DNA of 64,000 nucleotides from Azonexus sp. (GCF_030824335.1 NZ_JAVBXX010000007.1:62001-126000); one strand, 5' to 3'; positions 35,033 through 47,473 are shown, numbered from the stretch's first letter. The notes: generated by a model from the sequence alone, not told the origin. A program made the numbers and translations.

Positions 35033-36259
35033 ATGAAAAAATACGCGATGGAATCCGAGCACCATGATTTACTCAACAGGCTGAACGAGAAGCTCTCGAT
35101 GTCGGAGAAAATTGCCTTCCTGCATCGTATTCTCACGCAGCGCTGTCCGTTCGTGCAGCGAATCGGTATCGCGGTCTACGATCCTCAGTGCGATACGCTA
35201 CAGACTTTTGCCCATAGCACTGAAGGGGGAGAAAATCCGCTCGGGCATTACCAGTGCAAGCTGCGAGATGCGCCTTCGCTGTATTCAATTTATCAGGAAG
35301 GCAGGCCACGGGTCATCAATGATCTGTCACGCTTGGGCAAGAGTCGGGAGCATTCAAGAAGACTCGCCAAATACGGTTATCGGGCTAGCTATACCGTGCC
35401 GATTTATCAAAGCGGACAACTGGCGGGTTTCGTTTTTTTCAACTCATCCGAGCCTGACGTATTTGACGAGTCCTCACTACCTTATCTCGACATGATCGCC
35501 CGGTTGGTGTCCTTGCTGGTTAGCCTGGAACTCAAGCAGGTGATGGTCCTGCAGGGTGCGATAAGAACCGCGACCTGTTTCTCCGGCCATCGTGATCCGG
35601 AAACTGGTGCGCATCTGGAACGGATGGCCCGTTTTTCCCGCCTGATTGCCAATGGAATTGCCGCAGAGCGTGGGTTGGATGACGAGTTCGTCGAGGCTGT
35701 GTTCTGGTTTGCCCCAATGCACGATATCGGGAAGATTGCGATTGCTGACGAAATATTGTGCAAGCCCGGAAAGCTCACCGATCAGGAATTCCAGATCATG
35801 AAAACCCACGCGAGTAAGGGGCGAGAGATTATCGAATCAATGCTCGGAAACTTTGGTCTGGACGATTTGGGATACACCAAGATGGTCTGCAATATTGCGC
35901 AATACCATCATGAGAACTTCGATGGCAGCGGCTATCCGTCAGGCCTTGCCGGCGACAATATTCCGTTGGAAGCCAGGATCATCGCTGTCGCCGATGTGTT
36001 TGATGCCTTGACTTCGAAGCGTTGCTACAAGGAAGCGTGGGGCAATCATGCGGCTTTCAATGAGTTGCGGAAGCTGGCAGGCAGCAAACTTGATCCGCGC
36101 TGCGTCGACGCGTTGTTGTGCTGCAGCGCAAGGATCGAAGAAATTCAGGCGGAATTTCGTGACGAGCCGGAAATGGCCACTGAGCTCAGGCAGCCAGGAA
36201 GACCTTTGTTCTCCACCGTGGAGATGGAGCAAATGTCAGGCGTGCTGTGGCCTGCCTGA
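35033..36259 (+). CDS. GAF/HD-GYP cyclic-di-GMP phosphodiesterase
   Basis: 408 aa cytoplasmic protein. A GAF-like sensor domain (about 25-165: RIGIAVYDPQ, YTVPIYQSGQLAGFVFFNS) is followed by an HD-GYP domain. The domain contains the HD pair in MHDIGKIAIADEIL (about 229), HHENFDGSGYP (about 290) and the acidic ADVFDALTSKRCYK. Metal ligands are present, so c-di-GMP hydrolysis is expected. The start at 35033 (MKKYAMESEHHD) comes after the AGAGAG purine run. Divergent from the hemerythrin-LuxR regulator, a likely controller. Confidence 0.88.
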   Translation: MKKYAMESEHHDLLNRLNEKLSMSEKIAFLHRILTQRCPFVQRIGIAVYDPQCDTLQTFAHSTEGGENPLGHYQCKLRDAPSLYSIYQEGRPRVINDLSRLGKSREHSRRLAKYGYRASYTVPIYQSGQLAGFVFFNSSEPDVFDESSLPYLDMIARLVSLLVSLELKQVMVLQGAIRTATCFSGHRDPETGAHLERMARFSRLIANGIAAERGLDDEFVEAVFWFAPMHDIGKIAIADEILCKPGKLTDQEFQIMKTHASKGREIIESMLGNFGLDDLGYTKMVCNIAQYHHENFDGSGYPSGLAGDNIPLEARIIAVADVFDALTSKRCYKEAWGNHAAFNELRKLAGSKLDPRCVDALLCCSARIEEIQAEFRDEPEMATELRQPGRPLFSTVEMEQMSGVLWPA

Positions 36260-36270
36260 ATACAATTTTT

Positions 36271-37137
36271 TCAGCGGCCGCGGATCGCTTCGCGCCTGGC
36301 GAGGCCGAGTTTGCTGGCGCGTTCCATCTTCTGCACGAAGGCCGGGAAGTCGAGACCGAGGCGGGCGCGCAGTTCCTTGGCGTGGTTGTTCAGCCAGCGC
36401 CAGCGCGGTTCGAAGTAGCGTTCCTTGAAAGCGTAGAGGATGTGGTTGCCGTCGTCAGGGACGGAAATCATGATCACCTGGTCGTCGAAGACATGCATGA
36501 CTTCGCCGATCAGCCCGGCGAAGCTTTCCTTGTCACCGGCCAGGTTGATGACCAGCACGCCGTTGCCGGAGAGTTTGGCGAAGGCGGCGGTGAGAAATTC
36601 GCGGTTGGCCAGCGACGGGGCGAAGCCGGTCTTGTCGAAGGCGTCGATGAGCAGCGCGTCGATGCCTTTTTCAACCTGCTCGATGTATTCGGCACCGTCG
36701 GCATGCAGGATTTGCAGGCGTTCGTCGTCGGGCGGTATGAAGAAGGCGTCGCGCAGCGCGATGACGTCGGGGTCGAGTTCGATGGCGGTGAGCTGTACAC
36801 CGGGCAGTCGGCGGTGGCAGAACTTGATGATCGAGCCGCCGCCGAGACCGATCAGCGCGATGCGCTTGGGCCGCGGATGGAAGAGCAGGAAGCCCATCAT
36901 CTTCTGCGTGTAGCGCAGCGCCAGGTCGTGCGGGGCCTTCAGCGACATCTCGCTTTGCATCAGGCGGACGTTGAAATACAGGTAGCGCGACTTGCCGTCG
37001 TCGATGACGAAGGGTTTCGGGTAGCTTTCGTCGAGTAGCTGCGCACGCAACTCACCGGCGCGCGCCCATTCGGGTTCGAGCATCAGCACCGTGCCCGTTT
37101 CGATTTCGAACGGGCTGGGCAGTTCGTAGAGTTTCAT
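36271..37137 (-). CDS. Spermidine synthase-like methyltransferase-fold protein
   Basis: 288 aa. Polyamine aminopropyltransferase-type Rossmann fold: RIALIGLGGGSIIKFCHRRLP (motif I), TAIELDPDVIALRDAFFIP (motif II) and LHADGAEYIEQ followed by DALLIDAFD. Family members include SpeE and many related proteins of unknown substrate. The N-terminal beta-domain is short and divergent, so putrescine use is not certain. Confidence 0.8.
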   Translation of the reverse strand: MKLYELPSPFEIETGTVLMLEPEWARAGELRAQLLDESYPKPFVIDDGKSRYLYFNVRLMQSEMSLKAPHDLALRYTQKMMGFLLFHPRPKRIALIGLGGGSIIKFCHRRLPGVQLTAIELDPDVIALRDAFFIPPDDERLQILHADGAEYIEQVEKGIDALLIDAFDKTGFAPSLANREFLTAAFAKLSGNGVLVINLAGDKESFAGLIGEVMHVFDDQVIMISVPDDGNHILYAFKERYFEPRWRWLNNHAKELRARLGLDFPAFVQKMERASKLGLARREAIRGR

Positions 37138-37147
37138 GGGGGGCTGA

Positions 37148-37263
37148 GTGTGGATTGCTTCGCTTTGCTCGCAATGACGAGGTACGGAGGCGTCATCGCG
37201 AGGCCGGAGGTTGTGGCGATCCAGGGGGCTGGTGTGGATTGCTTCGCTGCGCTCGCAATGACG
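37148..37263. repeat. Cluster of three REP-like dispersed repeats
   Basis: Three copies of one imperfect element of about 32 bp. Copy A (37148-37179) and copy C (37232-37263) read GTGTGGATTGCTTCGC...CTCGCAATGACG and differ at only two bases. Copy B (37191-37224, CGTCATCGCGAG...GCGATCCAG) is a diverged copy in the opposite orientation. This short element is widespread in bacterial genomes. Here it fills the gap between the spermidine-synthase-like gene and prmB. Confidence 0.85.
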
Positions 37264-37275
37264 GGGTTGGGGGGG

Positions 37276-40486
<3,211 letters not shown>

Positions 40487-40513
40487 GACAAGACCTTCGT
40501 AAGTTTGGGTGGC

Positions 40514-41329
40514 TTAAGGGCGCAGCAGTTCGTTGATGCTGGTCTTCGAGCGGGTTTGCGCGTCGACCTTCTTGACGATGATCGCGGCGTACATGCTGTA
40601 CTTGCCGCCATCTTTCGGCAGGTTGCCGCTGATCACGACGGAACCCGCCGGGATCTTGCCGTAGGTGATTTCGCCGGTTTCGCGGTCGTAGATCGGGGTG
40701 CTTTGGCCGATGTAGACGCCCATCGAAATGACTGAATTCTCGCCGACGACAACGCCTTCGACGACTTCCGAACGGGCACCGATGAAGCAGTTGTCTTCGA
40801 TGATGACTGGACCAGCCTGGATCGGCTCCAGCACGCCGCCGATGCCGACGCCGCCGGATAGGTGTACGTTCTTGCCGATCTGCGCGCAGGAGCCGACGGT
40901 GGCCCAGGCGTCGACCATGGTGCCTTCATCGACGTAGGCGCCGATGTTGACGAAGGAGGGCATCAGCACGGTGTTCTTGGCGATGAAGGAGCCCTTGCGC
41001 GCGAAGGCGCCCGGTACGACGCGGAAGCCGCCGGCCTTGAATTGTTCTTCGGTCCAGCCTTGGAACTTGGTGTCTACCTTGTCGTAGAAACGAATTTCGC
41101 CGGCTTCCTGGACGCGGTTGTCGCGGGTGCGGAAGGACAGCAGCACGGCCTTCTTGGCCCACTGGTTGACCACCCATTCACCGTTGATCTTTTCGGCAAC
41201 GCGCAGTTTGCCGCTGTCGAGATCGCCGATCACGGATTCGATGATCTTGATGGCGTCGGTCGATTGGGTGGAAAGCTCGGTACGGCGTTCCCAGAGGTCG
41301 TCAATGGTGGCTTGCAGCGGATGGCTCAT
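40514..41329 (-). CDS. dapD: Tetrahydrodipicolinate N-succinyltransferase
   Basis: 271 aa, near the E. coli length (274). The N-terminal helical domain ([14 protein letters not shown]) is followed by a left-handed beta-helix of hexapeptide repeats ([30 protein letters not shown]) and ends LINELLRP-like. It adds succinyl from succinyl-CoA to tetrahydrodipicolinate. Lies between dapC and pilU on the same strand. Confidence 0.96.
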   Translation of the reverse strand: MSHPLQATIDDLWERRTELSTQSTDAIKIIESVIGDLDSGKLRVAEKINGEWVVNQWAKKAVLLSFRTRDNRVQEAGEIRFYDKVDTKFQGWTEEQFKAGGFRVVPGAFARKGSFIAKNTVLMPSFVNIGAYVDEGTMVDAWATVGSCAQIGKNVHLSGGVGIGGVLEPIQAGPVIIEDNCFIGARSEVVEGVVVGENSVISMGVYIGQSTPIYDRETGEITYGKIPAGSVVISGNLPKDGGKYSMYAAIIVKKVDAQTRSKTSINELLRP

Positions 41330-41344
41330 AGGGGTTCTCTCAGT

Positions 41345-42535
41345 TTACAGTTGTTTGGCGAATTGACGGATACGGTCGGTCGCTTCGCGACATTCGGCCA
41401 GCGAAGCGACCAGGGCAATACGGACGAAGTTGGCGCCGGGGTTGATGCCATTGACCTCGCGGCCAAGGAAACTGCCGGGTAAAACGACGACATTATAGTG
41501 TTCGAGCAAACCCCGGGCGAACTCGGTATCGGCAATGGGGGTGCGGGCCCAAAGGTAGAAGCCGGCATCCGGCATGCCGGTGCCCAGGACTTCGCTGATC
41601 AGTGGGGTGCTGGTGGCGAATTTTTCGCGGTATTGGTTGCGATTGTCCAGTACATGCGCCTCGTCGTTCCAGGCGGCGACCGAAGCCATCTGCACCGGTG
41701 GCGCCATGGCGCAGCCGTGGTAAGTGCGATAGAGCAGGAAGTTTTTCAGGATTTTTGCGTCGCCGGCAACAAAGCCGGAACGCATGCCCGGTACATTCGA
41801 GCGCTTCGACAGGCTGGAGAACATGACCAGTCGCTCGTTCGAGCGGCCGAGCAGTTTTGCTGCCTGCAGACCACCGATCGGCGGGTTGGCTTCGTCGAAA
41901 TAGATTTCCGAATAGCATTCATCGGAGGCGATGATGAAACCGTATTTGTCGGACAGGGCGAACAGCGTTTTCCAGTCCTCCAGCGACAGCACTTTGCCGG
42001 TCGGATTGCCCGGCGAGCAGACATAGAACAACTGGACGCGCGACCATTCTTCTTTCGACAGGGCGCTGTAATCGAACGCGAAACCGTTTTCCGGGAGGTT
42101 GTTCAGAAAGCGCGGTTCGGCACCGCCCAGATAGGCTGCACCTTCGTAAATCTGGTAGAAGGGATTCGGGCAGACGACCAGGGGAACGTGCCCCAAACCT
42201 GGATTGATTACCGTCTGGGCAAACGAGAAAAGTGCTTCGCGTGAGCCGTTGACCGGAAGAATTTCAGTTTCCGGGTTCAGTTCCAGCTCGTAGCGATGCC
42301 GGCACCAAGTGCCGATGGCCTGACGCAATGCCGGAATGCCCTGTGTCGTCGGGTAATTGGCCAGCCCCTTCAGGCTGGTCATCAAGGCTTCCATGATGAA
42401 CGGCGGTGTGGCGTGCTGCGGTTCGCCGATGGAGAGTTTGATCTCCTTGTATTGCGGGTCTGGTGTGACGCCGGCAAACAGGGCACGCAGTTTTTCAAAA
42501 GGATAGGGCTGGAGTTGCGCGAGGTGGGGATTCAC
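41345..42535 (-). CDS. dapC: N-succinyldiaminopimelate aminotransferase
   Basis: 396 aa fold-type I PLP aminotransferase. LSIGEPQHATPP is at the N-terminus, VNGSREALFSFAQ follows, then YVCSPGNPTGKV, the PLP Asp region IIASDECYSEIYF and the PLP Lys in FSSLSKRSNVPGMRSGF (about 240). Position upstream of dapD-dapE and similarity to known DapC support the assignment. First gene of the leftward dap cluster. Confidence 0.93.
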   Translation of the reverse strand: MNPHLAQLQPYPFEKLRALFAGVTPDPQYKEIKLSIGEPQHATPPFIMEALMTSLKGLANYPTTQGIPALRQAIGTWCRHRYELELNPETEILPVNGSREALFSFAQTVINPGLGHVPLVVCPNPFYQIYEGAAYLGGAEPRFLNNLPENGFAFDYSALSKEEWSRVQLFYVCSPGNPTGKVLSLEDWKTLFALSDKYGFIIASDECYSEIYFDEANPPIGGLQAAKLLGRSNERLVMFSSLSKRSNVPGMRSGFVAGDAKILKNFLLYRTYHGCAMAPPVQMASVAAWNDEAHVLDNRNQYREKFATSTPLISEVLGTGMPDAGFYLWARTPIADTEFARGLLEHYNVVVLPGSFLGREVNGINPGANFVRIALVASLAECREATDRIRQFAKQL

Positions 42536-42619
42536 GGGCGGACATCGGTAAAAAGAATAAGAGGCGAATTATCGCTAATTTGCCTGCGGCTGGCAGCGCG
42601 AAATGCATTCGGCAGCAAA

Positions 42620-43258
42620 TTATTCCCGCTGTTCGTTAGGCGGAAGATGACGAATTTGTGCATCCTGCCAGCGTGCCAGAAAGCGTACCGCCAGCGTTGC
42701 ACCGATCAAGGCCAGGAACATGTCGGACTGGGTATCCCACGGGTCGCCCTGGGTGCCGAGAAACTCTTCTGCGCCTTGTCCCCAGGCCAGCGCAGCCCAC
42801 CATTCAAGTAATTCGTAAAAAGCGCTGATCGCCAGCGCTACGCAGACCGAGAGAAAACCCGGCATGCTTTTCCCGGATACGTAGTTGCCGCGCAACAGGA
42901 TTTCCCGGGCGATCAGGGCCGGTACGAAACCCTGCATGAAATGCCCGATCTTGTCGTAAGGATTGCGTCCCAACTCGAATAAATCCTGCAACCAGAAGCC
43001 CAGCGGTACTCTGGCATAGGTGTAAGCACCGCCAAGAATCAGTACCAGCGCATGGGCGGTAATCAGAACGTAAAGCAGGGTCGTCAAGGGAAAGGATTGC
43101 CGGGTCCGCCACAGAATAGGGATGGCAATCACGACCGGTGCCACCTCCAGAACCCAGGTTCCCCGGTCGAAGGGAGCAATCCCGGAGACGATAAGGGCGA
43201 TCAGCACAAGAGTCAGAAGAATTGCGTTTAGCTGGTTGGTACGCAAGCTGAAGCTCAC
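42620..43258 (-). CDS. YjdF/DUF2238-family inner membrane protein
   Basis: 212 aa with about five or six transmembrane segments (near 12-28, 36-50, 57-80, 105-125, 135-152, 178-195). The conserved block LGRNPYDKIGHFMQGFVPALIAREI and the SAFYELLEWWAALAWG motif are characteristic of DUF2238. Function unknown. Confidence 0.82.
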   Translation of the reverse strand: MSFSLRTNQLNAILLTLVLIALIVSGIAPFDRGTWVLEVAPVVIAIPILWRTRQSFPLTTLLYVLITAHALVLILGGAYTYARVPLGFWLQDLFELGRNPYDKIGHFMQGFVPALIAREILLRGNYVSGKSMPGFLSVCVALAISAFYELLEWWAALAWGQGAEEFLGTQGDPWDTQSDMFLALIGATLAVRFLARWQDAQIRHLPPNEQRE

Positions 43259-43381
43259 TTTCGTTGGGTGGGACGGGGCTAAAAGGTTTGTATGAAAAAA
43301 GGAGCAATGGCCCCTTTGGCGATAGTTTTAGCATAGATATTTAGCGATGTGTTGTCAGTGACTTGCTTGGTGATGAGCCTC

Positions 43382-43410
43382 TTGATGCAGCACTGCTAGG
43401 AGTTTAAAAA
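43382..43410 (+). promoter_or_regulatory. Possible promoter of the 43492 gene
   Basis: TTGATG (43382-43387), 17-bp spacer, TAAAAA (43405-43410). It would start a leader of about 75 nt that contains the Shine-Dalgarno-masking hairpin. Confidence 0.35.
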
Positions 43411-43441
43411 CCATTTCAGGAAAGACACGACCTGTCGCCAT

Positions 43442-43487
43442 GACTCCTGATACTGGCGCTGTCAAATCACTACAACCCTCAGGAGTC
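43442..43487 (+). promoter_or_regulatory. Inverted repeat that can mask the ribosome-binding site
   Basis: GACTCCTGA (43442-43450) is exactly complementary to TCAGGAGTC (43479-43487), with 28 bases between. The right arm contains the AGGAG Shine-Dalgarno of the ATG at 43492. In mRNA the stem would hide the ribosome-binding site, which suggests translational control. Confidence 0.5.
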
Positions 43488-43491
43488 GATC

Positions 43492-44184
43492 ATGAAAAAC
43501 TCTTTGCAAATGCCATCGGTGAATCGTTTGCCGACATCTGACGAACTGGCGCATGGCGCCATGTTGTTGCGCTCCCTTGGTGAGGATTCGCTTGCCAACC
43601 AGCTTGAAACATCGCACCTGGATGAATCCTTGGCGTGCCAGGTACTTGTCGTGAGCGATTTCAAAACGATTGGCGACGCGCAAGTGTTGCTTGTGCCATC
43701 CGGGGTCTATCAGACCAACGCCGAGCTTTTGGCACAGTCGTTGCGCTATATCATCGGTTTGCCATCGGACGCTTGCGATTATCCCGTGCTGTTGCTCGAC
43801 GGGGAGGCAGTCGATGTCTTCAATACCGAAACGCTGGAGGCGACATCGCTGCGCAAGTCATCCACCTTTGGCCGTTTTATCAATGTGATCTTTGATGCGC
43901 CGGAACCAACTGTATTGGAGGTTTATTTCAGCGATGACAAGCAGTTTTCCGATACGTTCTTTGGCGTTGAATGGCGACCCAATACCGATGCCCTGAATAT
44001 CGGCAGCAACACTTTCTATCATGGCCGGGATTGGGCCTTGGCAGCTTATGGAAGTTTTTACCGGGGACGCAATGCCTTGGAAAGAGGGTTGGATAGCGTT
44101 CATGAAGGAACGATGAATGCGATTGACACGACATTCGGCTCGCTGGTCAAGCTGGGAGAAAAAATCGATCGCTTTTTCAGTTGA
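43492..44184 (+). CDS. Protein of unknown function at the edge of the accessory island
   Basis: 230 aa; I recognise no family. It is acidic, with no Cys-rich site, signal peptide or clear membrane segment. The C-terminal 50 residues (RGRNALERGLDSVHEGTMNA, then SLVKLGEKIDRFF) look amphipathic-helical. The start is fixed by AGGAG seven bases before the ATG. It is the only rightward gene between the YjdF-like gene and the lipoprotein at 56536, so it is transcribed against the defence-type genes. Confidence 0.7.
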   Translation: MKNSLQMPSVNRLPTSDELAHGAMLLRSLGEDSLANQLETSHLDESLACQVLVVSDFKTIGDAQVLLVPSGVYQTNAELLAQSLRYIIGLPSDACDYPVLLLDGEAVDVFNTETLEATSLRKSSTFGRFINVIFDAPEPTVLEVYFSDDKQFSDTFFGVEWRPNTDALNIGSNTFYHGRDWALAAYGSFYRGRNALERGLDSVHEGTMNAIDTTFGSLVKLGEKIDRFFS

Positions 44185-44228
44185 GCGATTGATAGCGTAT
44201 GTGACGGTTAGTTGTTGGAGAAAACTGG

Positions 44229-45866
44229 CTACTCGGGGAGATTGGAAAACTCTTCGAGTGCCAGCAGATACAAAACTGCCCGTGCGCGGCTGGCGCCGAT
44301 ATACAGCCAATCGAGGTGCTTCGCGGCGTTGGCATCAATGCCGACCAGAATGACGACATCGGCTTCCAGCCCCTTGAAACCCTGTATCGTACCGACGCGG
44401 ATTTTTCCGGTCGACGGGGTGGCCATATCGGAAGATGTCTTGACCTGAGACAAGCCGGTTCGCCAGGCAGATTTGACATTCTCCATCCGATAGGGGGAGA
44501 GGACGACGATTTGCTCCAGTGCAATATTGTCCTTGAGCGTCAGTTCGTTCAGTAAGGTTCGCAATTGCTCGGCCATGGTGGCGAAATCCGGGGCGCGTAG
44601 CGTTATCGGTTTGCTGCCGCTTTGTACCCGGAATGCGGCTGGCGGTGGATAGTGGGCAATATTGGCTGCGAACTCACCAATCGGCTGCGGGTTACGCAAA
44701 TTGGTTTCCAGTTGCATCGGGGCAGCAGTGAAAGGTGTTTCCCAAGTGCTGCCATGCTGGTAAATGGCCTGCTGTCTGTCGTAAAAACAGTACCAAGAAA
44801 AATTGTCTCGTCCCAATGCGGAGAGGGCAATCCACCAGGTTGAGGCAAAGTCCATCGCCTCGTCGACGATCAGGGTGTCAAAGCGTACATCCAGCAATTC
44901 ACTGGCGTTGAGCAACAGTTCTGGCGCACCTTCGCGGAAGAAGCGGGCGCGTTGTTCCGGGTTATCGATGATCTCGTAAGGCAAGCCTGCCTGAGTTGCC
45001 ATCTGGTGTACCAGTTCATGAAAATTGGTCACCTGTACTTCGGGGCAATCAGCCAGACAAGCTGCCAAATGGTTGGCCAGTTGCTTATTGAAACAAGTGA
45101 GCAAAACGGATTTACCCTGTGCCGCATGCTCACGCGCCAACGTGCAGGCCAGCAGCGTTTTGCCCGTGCCGGCACCGCCTTCCACTAACAAACGTGACTG
45201 GCTGCGCAACATCCGTAACACGGACATTTGCTGCTCAGTTGCCTGATGGAGTTTGTCCAGCGTGGCATCAACCTGCACCGATAGCGGCACTAGCAAATGG
45301 CAATCCGGCGCAAGCAATTCCTTCAAGGCTTGTTGCTGGCTACGGCTCCACGCCGGTCCGTTGGGTGCCGCCTCGCGCAATAGCGCGAGCAAAGCAGATT
45401 CCGGATCTTTCAATGCGTTGCGGTCGAGCAGAAAATGCCGCGAAGGGATTTCCATCGGCGCTGCTGCCTTCCAGGTTATCTCGGGAAACCAGACGGCATG
45501 CGTCACCATCAAAGTATCCACGCCAGCCCCCAGGCGGTGCCGGAGTTTTTCCTGCAAGGCGTAGCGATTACGCCGTGCTTGCGCCATCGGCGACTGCTTC
45601 ATCGGCAATCCGGAGCCGTAAAACCAGCTGCCGTTACGTACCTCGACCTCTCCTGCCTTGATTTCGAAAACCACCAGCCCATGCGCGGGATGAAAAACAA
45701 CCACATCCACCTCGCCGATACTTTCGCCGTGGCGCTGCAACAGGCGCCACTCGACCGTGGAAAAAAACTGCCAAGGGGCGGGAAGGGTCGAAAGTGCGCT
45801 CAGTACACGAGATTCGGCACGTTGGCCGATGGCGTGTATGTGCGGGTTGGTTTTGTCGATGATCAA
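44229..45866 (-). CDS. NERD-domain nuclease fused to UvrD-like superfamily 1 helicase
   Basis: 545 aa. N-terminal NERD nuclease-related domain (about 12-130), with the acidic and Lys residues in GEVDVVVFHPAHGLVVFEIKAG. The C-terminal SF1 helicase has Walker A VEGGAGTGKTLLA (about 230), Walker B TLIVDEAMDF, motif V-like VGTIQGFKGLEADVVILVG and motif VI IGASRARAVLYLL. The ORF is intact. It follows the TOPRIM-like remnant by 7 bp and would be co-transcribed with the broken ATPase. ATPase, TOPRIM and UvrD-like helicase are the parts of Gabija-type defence, here arranged as three genes (inference). Confidence 0.85.
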   Translation of the reverse strand: MIIDKTNPHIHAIGQRAESRVLSALSTLPAPWQFFSTVEWRLLQRHGESIGEVDVVVFHPAHGLVVFEIKAGEVEVRNGSWFYGSGLPMKQSPMAQARRNRYALQEKLRHRLGAGVDTLMVTHAVWFPEITWKAAAPMEIPSRHFLLDRNALKDPESALLALLREAAPNGPAWSRSQQQALKELLAPDCHLLVPLSVQVDATLDKLHQATEQQMSVLRMLRSQSRLLVEGGAGTGKTLLACTLAREHAAQGKSVLLTCFNKQLANHLAACLADCPEVQVTNFHELVHQMATQAGLPYEIIDNPEQRARFFREGAPELLLNASELLDVRFDTLIVDEAMDFASTWWIALSALGRDNFSWYCFYDRQQAIYQHGSTWETPFTAAPMQLETNLRNPQPIGEFAANIAHYPPPAAFRVQSGSKPITLRAPDFATMAEQLRTLLNELTLKDNIALEQIVVLSPYRMENVKSAWRTGLSQVKTSSDMATPSTGKIRVGTIQGFKGLEADVVILVGIDANAAKHLDWLYIGASRARAVLYLLALEEFSNLPE

Positions 45867-45873
45867 AATCGTA

Positions 45874-46365
45874 TCAGCCTTTGAACAAAAAGGGTTTTAC
45901 GTTCTGGATCAAGCGTTCCAGCTCTGGCTGGTTATGGTGCAGCATGGGATGTTCCCAGTGGCCTGGTGTACCGTTGGCACAAGCCTTGGCCAGTTGTTCT
46001 CCGACCTTTTCCAGCGAAATGCCACAATCCTTGCGCAATGGTTCGGGGTCATCCTTTGTGCCCAGCAGGTAAACACGCTCGCGTACCTATTCTGGAAACG
46101 CATCGTTGAAGTGTTTCAGTCGGGTTGCTACCTGTCCGTCAAAATCGATCAACAGCACCAAATGACGCAGGGCATAATTGCGCAGTTGGCTAAGGTGGGT
46201 GCTGACAAAGTCATCGCGTACCTTGCTCCAACCGCCAGCAATGGGCAGCACCTGAATGGCGCGCAAATTCAGCGCTGGGTCTTGCAAAAAACCGTTGGCT
46301 AATTGCCGGTTGGCATCGTCTTCTGGCAGCACCAGCACATGCGGCTTGTAGAGATTGACGCTCAT
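45874..46365 (-). pseudogene. TOPRIM-like partner gene with an in-frame amber stop
   Basis: ATG at 46365 overlaps the end of the upstream ATPase gene. The first 92 codons end at TAG (46089-46087). The same frame then continues open for 70 codons to TGA at 45874-45876, with plausible protein sequence (VRERVYLLGTKDDPEPLRKD, later HWEHPMLHHNQPELERLI). Removing the stop gives one protein of about 163 aa that runs into the helicase spacing neatly. VLVLPEDDANRQL and LVLLIDFDG resemble the Glu and Asp-x-Asp motifs of TOPRIM or OLD-type nucleases. Sequencing error cannot be excluded. Confidence 0.7.
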
Positions 46366-47473
46366 GGCTCCAGTTCCCCGCAAATCAGCGCCTGAATGAT
46401 GTCTGAGCCGGGCGAGAGCGCTTCCAGGGGACGAATGACAGTCGGTTCAAGATGACTTTTGCGGCCCAGTACCCAGGTGTTGTCATTGGAGAAACGGCGC
46501 ACAGCTTCCTCATTGTGCGAGGTCATCAGGATTTGTCCGCCTTGATGGAAACCGCGCCGCAAGGCCGTTACAAAATGACTCACTTCGCTGAGCGAAAGGT
46601 AGTTGTCGGGTTCATCCCAGAATGCCAGCAAGGGGCCATAGCTCTGGTTGGCGGCTAGCAGTACGCCACAGAGAAAGAAACACTTTTCGCCGTCGGATAA
46701 AGCATCGAAATCCAGCTCATGCTGGGCGTTACCGGCTTTGAAGCGCACCAGCAATGCCTTGGCCTCCTTGCCCTCCCGCTCGAAGCGAAAGTCCCACAGA
46801 TCGGGCATGACTTGCTGCAGGTACTGGCTCAGCGGCGCATAAGCCGCAGGGTAGTGCGCTAACAAGCCCGACAGCCAGTCAGCCAGATTGCTGGCGTCTT
46901 CATCAGGCTCCAGCGATTCGTTCTGAGCCTCACCGCGCATCAGGCGTGGCATGGGAGCCAGCAACACCATGCGCGCCAACCATTCACGCAAACTGCCCAA
47001 AGCATTGCTTGTGGAAGGATCTTGAATTACAGGCAGGGCCACCAAATGCCAGTCCATGTTGAAGCGGGCAGCGGGTAGCTCGGCATTTTCCCGTTGCAAG
47101 GTAATTTCTGCCAGCTTCCGTGAATACAGCAATTCGTCATCCACGCGCAATTGCTCTTCCAAGACCCGCAATTCCCTGAAACGCTCAGGCAAATCCAGCG
47201 CCAAGGTGTACTGGAAGACCCGACCATCCAGCAAAACCTGCAACTCAAAGCGCATGGGTACTGCGGTCCTGCCAAGGGAAAAATCCCGAGGTTTGACCAG
47301 TTGGCCGACGCGGTTGGCGCCCCGACCAATGGCTTGAAAAATTCTGAGAGCCTGTGCCAAGATGGATTTTCCTGTGCCGTTTTTCCGATCAGCAGGACTG
47401 ACGAGGCATCACCGGGCTTGAACTCGAAATTTTCAAGACAGCGGTAGTTGTGGATGTACAGGCGTAGGAGCAT
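46362..47473 (-). pseudogene. OLD/AAA-type ATPase gene frameshifted inside Walker A
   Basis: The start MLLRLYIHNYRCLENFEF at 47473 is the usual N-terminus of SMC/OLD-like ATPases. It runs into SSVLLIGK and then loses frame at an A5 run on the minus strand (47384-47380). Adding one A restores LLIGKNGTGKSILAQALR, a canonical Walker A. The downstream frame (to 46362) carries the rest: DALSDGEKCFFLCGVLLAA (signature), LLAFWDEPDNYLS (Walker B) and an SHNEEAVRRF switch. The intact product would be about 370 aa. As read, the protein is inactive unless frameshifting or transcript slippage occurs. Confidence 0.82.

Noticed and set aside
37148..37263. Possible CRISPR-like array
   Set aside because: Only three copies, in alternating orientation and with unequal spacing; they match a dispersed palindromic element, not direct repeats with spacers.
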